Source: Fibrivirga algicola (lineage in GTDB: Bacteria; Bacteroidota; Bacteroidia; Cytophagales; Spirosomataceae). Taken from it: DNA of 64,000 bases. The stretch covers positions 161,955 through 225,954 of the forward strand of contig NZ_WAEL01000011.1 of the NCBI RefSeq assembly GCF_011742925.1. Reading direction: 5' to 3'. A model generated the notes under the pieces. The model saw only the letters and a program-made list of their open reading frames with translations. It searched no databases and had not been told where the DNA came from. A program made the position numbers and the translations under genes. This document shows positions 9,613 to 17,223 of this stretch, piece by piece (positions within the stretch are counted from its first letter, which is position 1; every line of letters begins with the position of its first letter).

Positions 9613-9876
9613 ATGAAAAAACTACTTAGCACACTTTGTCTGTCGACACTTGTCTCAGTCGCAATACTATCTTGCCAAAAAGATGAGAGTGCGACTCCCC
9701 AGAATGATGCAGCACTGGGAAAATTGTCAAACGCCAAAGCTACCAAAGTAACTATTTGCCACAAACCTGACGGAGCCAATCCAATCACGATTAGCGTTGC
9801 TCAGGAAGCTGTAGCGGCTCACTTAGCACATGGTGATAACCTGGGTGAGTGCGGCAGCATTGTAACGCCAGACTAG
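9613..9876 (+). CDS. Small secreted lipoprotein with CHKPDG motif
   Basis: An 87-aa protein with a lipoprotein signal (MKKLLSTLCLSTLVSVAILSC, lipobox ending at Cys21) followed by a polar linker. The mature domain reads VTICHKPDGANPITISV, then AVAAHLAHGDNLGEC. It has Cys and His placed in a CH...HLxHGD...C pattern that recurs at the end of secreted proteins in this phylum. The Cys/His set could bind a metal, but the function is unknown. It begins an AT-richer stretch and is followed 125 bp later by the ligase-like gene. Confidence 0.7.
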   Translation: MKKLLSTLCLSTLVSVAILSCQKDESATPQNDAALGKLSNAKATKVTICHKPDGANPITISVAQEAVAAHLAHGDNLGECGSIVTPD

Positions 9877-10001
9877 TGCTTATAAACTATATGTCGATCT
9901 GACATAAAGCAACCAGGAACAGAGAATAAGCAGAGACCCTATTCTCTGTTCTTTACTGTACTGATATATCAACTAATTATCATTAGTTCAATTATATTGA
10001 T

Positions 10002-12167
10002 ATGCAGCGCACGGTCCTGAAAAAGATAACTACACTACGAATAGACCAAATAGTAGTAGGTAGCTTTCTTCTTTTGTCAGTTACACCTTTAGTGGCTGAT
10101 ATGCAAGGATTCTCTACGTATCGAGTGCCAAAATACATCTACTTTTCATCTATACTCTTATTAGTCAGCCTACTATATCTCTTAGTACGTAATAAGCTAA
10201 AACAGCTTCACTACAACTTATTTTCTATAGCCTTCGCTAGTTTACTCGGCATCTACGGTATTACCCAGTTTTTTTCCTACGATAAATTGATGAGTTTCAA
10301 CTCAACTTTTAACCGCATGGAAGGATTCTGGTATATGGTATCTATTTTTTTACTCTACGCAATTGGCTCCACGTCCAGAATTACAACTAAAAACTGGTCT
10401 TTCCTTTTTCGTACCTGGGCCATCGTTGCTTTACTAGTTACGCTGGGTGGATTCCTTTTCGATAAACAAAACAGCGCTTATTATCGATTGACAGCTACAC
10501 TTGGTAATCCATCTTACCTCGCTCATTATTTATATAGTTCACTTCTATTACTTTTTCTGTCTATCGACGACCTGAATAGTCTCAAAAAATACTATTATGT
10601 AGTCATTCCTTTCTGCCTGATTTTGCTAACTGGGCTGTTCTTTACATTTGCCAGAACAACGTACCTTGAACTTATCGTTAGCCTTATTGTATATATTATC
10701 TTTCAAAGAAAGACACTACTTGCTATACGCTTAAAGGGTAAGTTATTTCGATTTATTGCTGGCATTTCACTTGTATTTTTTGCCGTTCTATTCTTTTATC
10801 GTAATCATTTAATTTATTTACTTTCTCACACAAACACGATCAATGACCGATTCAGATTGTGGAAAATCGCTCTCCTCGGTATTAAAGAAAAACCACTAGT
10901 AGGCTGGGGCAGTGATAACTTCATTTATCTCTATGACAAGTACCAGCGAAACACGGCTAGTACCAGTCCAGTTTTATACGATCGTAGCCACAACGTGTTC
11001 CTGGACTGGTTTGTGCATGGCGGCGTAGTGAGTGGCAGCTGTTACGTCCTTCTGTGGCTTGCTTTATTATGGTGTATACGCCAAACCACACTCGACAGTC
11101 ATAAGAAAGCCCTTTTGATGGCCTGGTGGTCCGGTTCTGTGATCTACTTGTTTTTTAACATTGACAACCTTATCAACTGGTTGCTGCTTTGTATCGTGTC
11201 GCTTTATGTACTGGCGAATTGCCCACCCGATCACTTGTTCATTAGCACCAACCGGCGTGTGCTTAGAAGTCTCTGCGTTGCCAGCGCACTTTATACAGGT
11301 TGCATGACGTATTTCAGCCTGATACCGGTAGTGCAGTCGTACCTCATATCTCGTCAATTCGACACGACCGATTTCAAGGATAGGCTAACCTCACTTAACA
11401 AGCTATCTAAACGAGACTCTCCGGCAGACTTCACGATGGCGAAGCCTATCTATGAGTATTGCTATGAAGTGATAAATAGTGACCTCCCAGAAACACAGAA
11501 AAACAACTACATATCGTTAGCTGTCAATTTCTTAGAAAGCCAGATAAAAAAAAGGCCTCCTTCAATTCACCTGCTCAGTATCACGGCCGACTTGTACGCA
11601 CAATTACACAAAACAGAATTGGCAGTTACCAAGTACAGAGAGATCATTCGGATCAACCCAACTATTCAACTGCCTTATTTTCAATTGGGCCGTCTATTTT
11701 TTTCGCTAAACGACTATCAACTCGCCTATACTTATTTTGAAGAAGCTGAAAGGCATGTGCGCATTCCAGGCGAAGCGACACTAATGAAGATCAGCACAAA
11801 AGCCTTAATGGACTCTACTTATCAGTTCGAACAGGACCTGTTTAGTGTGCCTGCCGATGAGCGAATAAAAAATGCCTATATGATTGGTACTATTTTTCGC
11901 CACGCAAAAAAATACACTGCCTATATGAACTGGATCTGGAATGGGGGCTACCATTCTGATGAGGGCACTACACCGTTGGTACTGTATGAATTTGCGACAA
12001 CTGCCTACACAGCGGGCGACATGCAGACTTTCAAACAGGTGTTAACCATGTATGAAGTGAACTATGGGTGCTCGCCAGCATTCACTACTGACATACTTGC
12101 CCTTGTTGACAAGGGAATGGACCCATCCTCATCGTTGTGGACGTACAAGTCTTATTGCAGGGACTAG
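10002..12167 (+). CDS. O-antigen ligase-like membrane protein with C-terminal TPRs
   Basis: A 721-aa protein. Residues 1-460 form about 11-12 membrane segments with a large periplasmic loop. Wzy_C/O-antigen ligase features include RLTATLGNPSYLAHYL, the FARTTYLE segment and KPLVGWGSDNF with a nearby SHNVFLDWFVHGG. Residues about 510-640 carry tetratricopeptide repeats (INPTIQLPYFQLGRLFF). Family members join glycan chains to lipid or protein acceptors in the periplasm. Base composition is clearly AT-richer than the flanks, suggesting transfer. No glycan biosynthesis genes lie beside it, so the acceptor is unknown; protein O-glycosylation is possible. Confidence 0.75.
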   Translation: MQRTVLKKITTLRIDQIVVGSFLLLSVTPLVADMQGFSTYRVPKYIYFSSILLLVSLLYLLVRNKLKQLHYNLFSIAFASLLGIYGITQFFSYDKLMSFNSTFNRMEGFWYMVSIFLLYAIGSTSRITTKNWSFLFRTWAIVALLVTLGGFLFDKQNSAYYRLTATLGNPSYLAHYLYSSLLLLFLSIDDLNSLKKYYYVVIPFCLILLTGLFFTFARTTYLELIVSLIVYIIFQRKTLLAIRLKGKLFRFIAGISLVFFAVLFFYRNHLIYLLSHTNTINDRFRLWKIALLGIKEKPLVGWGSDNFIYLYDKYQRNTASTSPVLYDRSHNVFLDWFVHGGVVSGSCYVLLWLALLWCIRQTTLDSHKKALLMAWWSGSVIYLFFNIDNLINWLLLCIVSLYVLANCPPDHLFISTNRRVLRSLCVASALYTGCMTYFSLIPVVQSYLISRQFDTTDFKDRLTSLNKLSKRDSPADFTMAKPIYEYCYEVINSDLPETQKNNYISLAVNFLESQIKKRPPSIHLLSITADLYAQLHKTELAVTKYREIIRINPTIQLPYFQLGRLFFSLNDYQLAYTYFEEAERHVRIPGEATLMKISTKALMDSTYQFEQDLFSVPADERIKNAYMIGTIFRHAKKYTAYMNWIWNGGYHSDEGTTPLVLYEFATTAYTAGDMQTFKQVLTMYEVNYGCSPAFTTDILALVDKGMDPSSSLWTYKSYCRD

Positions 12168-12195
12168 TTGAGTGCGACACCCACCAGCACATGCC

Positions 12196-12855
12196 TTATT
12201 GCGTGGCTAAGTGGCGATCATATCCTGCTTCGACCAATACCTCATAGGCTGACCATACATCGTCGGGTATAGCTTGTGGAATCTGGAAGCCTTTCTCCGG
12301 ATAGAGCTTTATCCGTTGCAGATCACCGACCATGATACTAATAACATCGTCGGGCGTTAAGCCTGGGTTTGTGTAGGTGCTCAGGTACGTATCGAACGCG
12401 TCTTGGGGAGACGTGACCACTAGCTGCTTTTCAGGCCATATCTTTTTGAATGTGGCGTAGCTCCGGCGCTCCATGTATGGCTTTTGCACCACAATAAACG
12501 AGGTCAGGTCAAGGCCGCGCTTTTCCAGCAGTTGCTTTGTAAACAGTACATTCTCGCCTGTGTTGGTCGACTGGTTCTCGATTACTATCCGATCAGCCGG
12601 AACACCCATCGCCAGGGCAATACGGGCAAATAGATCGGCTTCCGGCTCCGACCACATCGATTTGGTGATAACGCCCAGACCACCGGAGAATATCAACAGG
12701 GGTGCCCAGCCCTCCAGAAACAGTTCCGCGCCTCGTTCAGCAACCCGCACGTCGTGGCTACACAGCACCAGAATAGCATCTGATTTAACCAGTTGATGAT
12801 TCACATGATGATAGTCCCACAGCTTAACCGCGAGTTCGTGTACGTGCTCTGTCAT
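12196..12855 (-). CDS. YdcF family (DUF218) protein
   Basis: A 219-aa protein of the DUF218/YdcF family. The Rossmann-like core shows KSDAILVLCSHDVRVAERGAELF-type strands, LIFSGGLG, the acidic-helix ESTNTGENV-like motif (here NQSTNTGENV) and VQKPYMERRSYATF. The family includes cytoplasmic S-adenosylmethionine-binding YdcF and membrane ElyC-type proteins; this one has no membrane segment. Enzymatic function is unknown. It is convergent with the ligase-like gene, 28 bp away. Confidence 0.8.
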   Translation of the reverse strand: MTEHVHELAVKLWDYHHVNHQLVKSDAILVLCSHDVRVAERGAELFLEGWAPLLIFSGGLGVITKSMWSEPEADLFARIALAMGVPADRIVIENQSTNTGENVLFTKQLLEKRGLDLTSFIVVQKPYMERRSYATFKKIWPEKQLVVTSPQDAFDTYLSTYTNPGLTPDDVISIMVGDLQRIKLYPEKGFQIPQAIPDDVWSAYEVLVEAGYDRHLATQ

Positions 12856-13003
12856 ATTGATTGCTACTCAGCCAATGTCCCCAATTCATGTAGCTAGCCC
12901 ACTCGCTTAATAGAGGAAAAGTCTACAAACGATGGCTTAATGCAGCGGTGCATAGTGGGTACTGTTGCTAAGATGAATAAAAAGCCGAACAAATTTGGCA
13001 TAA

Positions 13004-13037
13004 AAAAAGCACCCAAGTTTTATCGTAAGTGCTTTTT
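13004..13037 (-). terminator. Original terminator of the tRNA-Asn gene
   Basis: A 9-bp stem (13004-13012 with 13029-13037) overlaps the left att repeat. Read on the minus strand it follows the displaced tRNA 3' end and runs into a T tract. It is most simply the terminator the chromosomal tRNA used before the element inserted. Confidence 0.6.
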
Positions 13038-13051
13038 GCTCCCGAAGCTGG
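13031..13051. repeat. Left attachment site (displaced tRNA-Asn 3' end)
   Basis: These 21 bp are identical to 23528-23548. The repeat includes the last 13 nt of tRNA-Asn plus 8 bp beyond it. The match stops at both sides (13030 and 13052 differ from the right copy). AT-rich sequence starts immediately to its right. Confidence 0.85.
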
Positions 13052-13389
13052 AGATATTTTTTTGAGCTAAGATATTGATAAACAGTATACTACAAAAAAT
13101 AACCACAACATACTACTATATCTGTATATACTGTTTAGCATATAAATTGCTTTAAATTCCTTTCAGAACACCTTATATATGCGATTTACACTGTAACAGT
13201 CAATGTTGCATGTCACTAGATTTGTGCCAACAATGTAAGTTTAGTGAAAAAGTAAAGGAGGCACATATTGCTTACCAGAATAATAATCTAAGCGGCTCAG
13301 TTATACTTTAAAATAAATTACTACAAATCTAAATACCTTCAAAATGTAGGTTAAGATTCAAAATCAGATTAGTCTCCCTCCACTATTAT
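13052..13389. other. Left-end non-coding region of the element
   Basis: Very AT-rich with no coding frame. An 11-bp perfect inverted repeat (13079-13089 with 13127-13137, TAAACAGTATA) lies 28 bp inside the att site. This is where arm-type integrase or excisionase sites would be expected. The rest shows nothing I can assign. Confidence 0.45.
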
Positions 13390-14607
13390 CTAATCAGCAA
13401 TATGCTCAATACCCATTATTTTCGTCCCTTGTTTCTGAAAGTAGTCTTGATTAAAAGAATAAATATCTATTCTATCTTCTAAAATCACATGAAGATGATT
13501 CTGATAATTTAAAGATCTTGGGTAAGTACGCCATCTCGTGATCGGGCCCTCAATTGTAAAAAAATTATTGTCACTTAGCAAAATGACCAATGCATTTTCA
13601 CATTCCACAATTGTTCCAAAAGATGATGTAGAACCAGCTATCACATCCCCTTTCCACGGTGCAAACTCTACACTTTTTAACTTACTAAAAGATTGTTCAC
13701 CTTTATATGCCTTTGGCTTATAAAGGTATTTAACTACTTCAAATGTATTAGAACTAGCTCTAAATATTTTATCACCAACGCCCCAACTAATAGATTTTTT
13801 ATCCGCGGATTCATCAAAAATAACATCTTCGTAGACATTTTTTTCAAAATTTCTAGTATAGCTTTTACGCCCAGTAAGTTCATCTTCTTTAATATTCCAT
13901 TTAAATTTTACCATGAAAGATTTAGAAACAAGTGAGCTGTTATACAAACTTAAGAATGTGTAGTTAGAAAAAGATGAATGCTCCGTACTAATTTCAAAAA
14001 TAGGAGCAGTTGACTCAACTTGTTTTAAATCTTCTCCTACCGAATCGGCCATATTTAACTCAAATAACCCTTGATCTCCTCCAGAAAGACCAATTTGAGG
14101 ATATTTATTAGCTTTAATCGATAATAGATTACAGTCCCACAATTTTTCAGGTTTACCATGCACTGGTTTTAGACCTTTTTTCCGATGAGCATCAGTTGAG
14201 AACAAACCCATTTCATTTATAAAATACAATTTACTACCATATATTTCCGTATCAGTGGGAATGATATTAGTAGGTGTATCTTGTTCACCAATTAAGAAAT
14301 CAAACATTTCGACCTCTCTAATGACGTACTCCTTACTTGCTACTCTCTTGAATTTTCTTGAAAAAAGATTTCTAAATTCATAGTCTACAGCTATTAACTC
14401 CATTATTGAACTTTTATACAACTTATCGTTTTGGAGAAAACAATATTCAAATGTCAGTCTATCAACTTCTTTTTCGATCAACGATTCTACTACACTATAC
14501 CAGTTGTACACTTTCAAGGCACCATCTAAAGTCCAAAGGTATAACCTCCCACTATACACCTGACAGTCAATATAATCGCCCTCAATTGATATTTTTACAG
14601 GTTGCAT
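13390..14607 (-). CDS. Unrecognised 405-aa protein, beta-propeller-like
   Basis: I do not recognise this protein. It is rich in short alternating strands with aromatic turns (GRLYLWTLDGALKVYNW, KLYFINEMGLFSTD, HLHVILEDRIDIYSF), the texture of WD40/propeller repeats. It has no signal peptide or membrane segment and no catalytic motif I can name. Its start overlaps the end of the preceding 144-aa gene by 13 bp on the same strand, so the two are translationally linked and probably work together. It ends next to the element boundary, a usual position for accessory cargo. A defence or regulatory role is inference only. Confidence 0.7.
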   Translation of the reverse strand: MQPVKISIEGDYIDCQVYSGRLYLWTLDGALKVYNWYSVVESLIEKEVDRLTFEYCFLQNDKLYKSSIMELIAVDYEFRNLFSRKFKRVASKEYVIREVEMFDFLIGEQDTPTNIIPTDTEIYGSKLYFINEMGLFSTDAHRKKGLKPVHGKPEKLWDCNLLSIKANKYPQIGLSGGDQGLFELNMADSVGEDLKQVESTAPIFEISTEHSSFSNYTFLSLYNSSLVSKSFMVKFKWNIKEDELTGRKSYTRNFEKNVYEDVIFDESADKKSISWGVGDKIFRASSNTFEVVKYLYKPKAYKGEQSFSKLKSVEFAPWKGDVIAGSTSSFGTIVECENALVILLSDNNFFTIEGPITRWRTYPRSLNYQNHLHVILEDRIDIYSFNQDYFQKQGTKIMGIEHIAD

Positions 14608-15029
14608 ATTTTCCCTTGTCTAATTTTTACAACTTGGTGTTTTGCTATTATTTTTTCCTCTTTCCATTTTAGAAGGATAGGTGTAGAAGGGCGATCTTGA
14701 CTATTTCGTACGTAATCAGCCGGATAACCATGCCATTCACTATTTCTAGGGTTATTAACAAACTTTGCAATTTTCAATGGCTCTCCGAATCTATTAGTTC
14801 CAATGTCCACTAATAAATTTTTTTCTACTACAAGCCCCCATGAACAATTTAACTCTACCCATTTATTATTCTGCCCAAAAACGAAGCAATTTGCTTCTTC
14901 CTCTAAGGATATTATCCATTTCGATTTAATCTTTGGTTCGACTGTCCTATGAAAAGAATAAAAAAAGTAGAAAAGAAAATTTGTTTTATTTAAATAAATT
15001 TGGGTCTTTACATCTAATTGGTAGTTCAT
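14595..15029 (-). CDS. Unrecognised 144-aa protein paired with the propeller-like protein
   Basis: A small soluble protein of unknown family. The N-terminal half is strand-rich and aromatic (TNFLFYFFYSFHRTVEPK, then KSKWIISLEEEANCFVFGQ). The C-terminal half has a compact motif, WHGYPADYVRNSQDRPSTP, followed by LLKW and a basic end (KHQVVKIRQGK). It starts 57 bp after the HTH/coiled-coil gene and overlaps the 405-aa gene by 13 bp, making a three-gene minus-strand unit. The Trp/His/Tyr/Asp cluster could form a binding or active site. No function is claimed. Confidence 0.65.
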   Translation of the reverse strand: MNYQLDVKTQIYLNKTNFLFYFFYSFHRTVEPKIKSKWIISLEEEANCFVFGQNNKWVELNCSWGLVVEKNLLVDIGTNRFGEPLKIAKFVNNPRNSEWHGYPADYVRNSQDRPSTPILLKWKEEKIIAKHQVVKIRQGKICNL

Positions 15030-15086
15030 GGCAAGAAATTAAAATGAATAATCAACAATCTTATAGGAGATAATTACTTTATTAAT

Positions 15087-15605
15087 TTATTCCTTAACGG
15101 AATCTTTTGAAAGCGCTCTAATAGTCATCTCCATTAAAGCTATTGTACGATTTTTTTCTTCTATAATCTGATCTTTGTGAATAAGTTTTTCAACAAAATC
15201 TTTCTCTTTCTGTTTCAGCTTGTCACTTATCTCTTTCTGTTTCCCCTTCATATACTTTATTTCATCGCTTTTATTCACTAAGTCGTCAATACTTTCTTCT
15301 TCTAACTCTGTTATACGAGCTTTAAGCGTACTTATCTGTTTTTCGTACTTCTTGCATAAGTTGATATAGTATTCAATATCCTCCCTCGTTGGCTGCTGTT
15401 GACCTACTTCGTAGCTAAGTATAGCAGCAATTGACATTTCAAAGACATTGCCCAACTGCTCTAGCCGGTCAACTGTCACTTGAGTTAATCCCTTCTCTAA
15501 CCGTGCGTAATTGCTTTGAGCCATTGATAGCTTAGAAGCTACTTCTTCTTGCTTAAGCCCCTTTTCTGTACGAATGGCTTTGATAGTCTCGTGAATGGTA
15601 GACAT
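15087..15605 (-). CDS. XRE-family HTH regulator with long coiled coil
   Basis: 172 aa. Residues 5-62 form an XRE helix-turn-helix (IKAIRTEKGLKQEEVASKLSMAQSNYARLEKG). Residues about 75-170 are a nearly continuous Lys/Glu-rich coiled coil, probably for dimerisation or for sensing a partner. It faces the small HTH gene at 15708 across a 102-bp region with two palindromes, the layout of a lysogeny-type switch. It heads the minus-strand unit with the 144- and 405-aa genes, so it may also control that cargo. It is the likely master repressor of the element. Confidence 0.8.
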   Translation of the reverse strand: MSTIHETIKAIRTEKGLKQEEVASKLSMAQSNYARLEKGLTQVTVDRLEQLGNVFEMSIAAILSYEVGQQQPTREDIEYYINLCKKYEKQISTLKARITELEEESIDDLVNKSDEIKYMKGKQKEISDKLKQKEKDFVEKLIHKDQIIEEKNRTIALMEMTIRALSKDSVKE

Positions 15606-15707
15606 ATGTTATCTATAAGTATTCTAAATTATACTTAAATCGTATATATACAATACGCATATATGCGAAATAGGTCTATGTTTGCAACAGATAAACACTC
15701 TGAAAAT
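15606..15707. promoter_or_regulatory. Divergent promoter/operator region of the element switch
   Basis: On the plus strand TATGTTTG (15677-15684) matches the Bacteroidetes -7 box, with TSS expected near 15690. The perfect palindrome CGCATATATGCG (15656-15667) sits just upstream. On the minus strand TAATTTAG (near 15624-15631) resembles a -7 box and is covered by the dyad TAAGTAT-N8-ATACTTA (15616-15637). Each promoter therefore has its own candidate operator. Confidence 0.5.
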
Positions 15708-15920
15708 ATGCAAACAACTGTCTTAACCCCCATTCGCGAGCTCATCAATGAGTCATTGCCCGCGAATATGCAATTTAAGCCTACTACTGATTTCTACAAA
15801 AGCGTAGGCATAAATAAGCATCGCTTTTCTAAAATCCTTAGAGGAGACTTACAGCCACATAGAGACGAGCTAAGAGCTATCGCTCTCCATTTCGGTATTC
15901 CTGTACAAAAACTTCTGTGA
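15708..15920 (+). CDS. Small HTH protein, possible Cro/excisionase-type regulator
   Basis: About 70 aa from the ATG at 15708 (MQTTVLTPIR). This start is chosen because the promoter box at 15677-15684 would exclude the upstream ATGs at 15663 and 15678 from the transcript. Residues about 30-60 form a helix-turn-helix (FYKSVGINKHRFSKILRGDLQP), followed by ELRAIALHFGIPVQKLL, as in short XRE-like regulators. It is divergent from the larger HTH regulator and upstream of the integrase. It could be the Cro-like antagonist or the excisionase of the element. Confidence 0.65.
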   Translation: MQTTVLTPIRELINESLPANMQFKPTTDFYKSVGINKHRFSKILRGDLQPHRDELRAIALHFGIPVQKLL

Positions 15921-15927
15921 AAGCAAA

Positions 15928-15958
15928 AGCCCTACACCGTGTCCAGACGGGTAGGGCT
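15928..15958 (+). terminator. Hairpin between the small HTH gene and integrase
   Basis: Arms AGCCCTAC (15928-15935) and GTAGGGCT (15951-15958) pair perfectly. An inner CCGT/ACGG stem closes a 6-nt loop, and a TTGGTTTT tail follows. It likely terminates or attenuates transcription into the integrase gene. Confidence 0.55.
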
Positions 15959-15990
15959 ACTTGGTTTTACCAAATCCTGACGACTTGATA

Positions 15991-17223
15991 ATGACAAAGT
16001 TAACGCAAAAAAAGCCCCGAACGAAAGGGGAAGGTGTTAGAAAATTAACACTCCATTTGTACCAAAGAGGTACGAACGTTTACCTCAAACTCTTCTATGA
16101 AGATCATACAGTGGCCTTTTCAACTGGCATTAGTTGTGAACCAAATCACTTAGACAAGAACGACTTCTCTGTAAGTGGTAATGAGTCAGCAACGATCTAC
16201 TTACAGGGTTTACGGTCTGATTTTCAACGAGCATTTACCGACTTCCTTATAACACGCCGTAAACCAGATTTGTACGAGCTTAAGAAGCTAGTACTAGATA
16301 AAGCGGGTCTAGGATCATCAAAGCCTACACTGATTGAGTGTTTAGAACGCTTTTATAAAGAGGAGTTTGAACAGCTTTCTGGAATTGACTATAAGCAGAA
16401 GAGCGTAGAGAAGAAGCGGTATCTGGTCGAACGTATAAAGAGGTACGTTCTTGAGCATCATATTAACCCGTTTTTCAAACTATCAGATGTGAAGCTCATC
16501 GATGGAAAGAACCTTACTAACTTCTGTAAACGCGTATTTGGGCATGGTCATAACCACGCTGTATTACATGCTGAGTTTTTAAAGAGGACATTGAACTATG
16601 CAATCGCTAATGAGTGGCTTGATAGGAACCCACTTGTCTTCTTCAAGCCAAAGCGTGACCGTAAAGATGTAGTTGCTTTAAGAGAAAGTGATCTTTTAAA
16701 GCTCTTTAGCACAGTTTTTCACTCAACTCAGTACAACTACGTCAAAGACGTATTCTTGTTTTGTTGCTACACAGGACTTGCATACAACGAAGTTAAAGCC
16801 CTTGATAAGAGTCACTTACAAACAACTGAGAAGGGTGAACTACTAATCAGAATACATAGGGGTAAGAATGGCAACTTATCAATCATTCCGGTAGTACCTC
16901 AAGCACTGGCAATACTTGAGCGGTACAAGAACAACATACACTGTATAAGCACAGAGAAGCTTTTACCAGTTTATGCAAACCAAGTAATGAACCGGATTTT
17001 GAAGGAAGTACAAGCAATTAGTGGGATTGAAGTAAGACTTACAACCCATGTTGCCCGCAAAACCTGTGCTTCAATGTATGTACAAAATGGTGTGCCTCTA
17101 ACCAGTGTGGCAATTATGCTAGGGCATAAGAAGACTAGCACGACAGAACAGTACTACACACAGCGAAGCGAAGAATCTGTTATCCGTGACATTCAGGCAT
17201 TCGTGAACAGGAAAGAGGCATGA
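15991..17223 (+). CDS. Tyrosine recombinase/integrase
   Basis: About 410 aa, a Bacteroidetes-type integrase with an N-terminal arm-binding domain (LTLHLYQRGTNVYLKLFYED), a SAM-like core-binding domain (about 110-210) and a catalytic domain. The HxxR (His353, Arg356), His379 (LGHKK) and Tyr388 (TTEQYY) are present. The position of the first catalytic arginine reads TGLAYNEV, with Ala264 instead of Arg. IntDOT of CTnDOT also lacks this arginine. ATG 15991 is preferred over the TTG at 15961, which lies at the hairpin edge. The gene overlaps the ATPase gene by 4 bp. It would integrate the element at tRNA-Asn. Confidence 0.9.
   Translation: MTKLTQKKPRTKGEGVRKLTLHLYQRGTNVYLKLFYEDHTVAFSTGISCEPNHLDKNDFSVSGNESATIYLQGLRSDFQRAFTDFLITRRKPDLYELKKLVLDKAGLGSSKPTLIECLERFYKEEFEQLSGIDYKQKSVEKKRYLVERIKRYVLEHHINPFFKLSDVKLIDGKNLTNFCKRVFGHGHNHAVLHAEFLKRTLNYAIANEWLDRNPLVFFKPKRDRKDVVALRESDLLKLFSTVFHSTQYNYVKDVFLFCCYTGLAYNEVKALDKSHLQTTEKGELLIRIHRGKNGNLSIIPVVPQALAILERYKNNIHCISTEKLLPVYANQVMNRILKEVQAISGIEVRLTTHVARKTCASMYVQNGVPLTSVAIMLGHKKTSTTEQYYTQRSEESVIRDIQAFVNRKEA

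Noticed and set aside
13052..13389. Small RNA or hidden gene at the left end of the element
   Set aside because: No open frame, promoter/terminator pair or conserved structure was found beyond one 11-bp inverted repeat.
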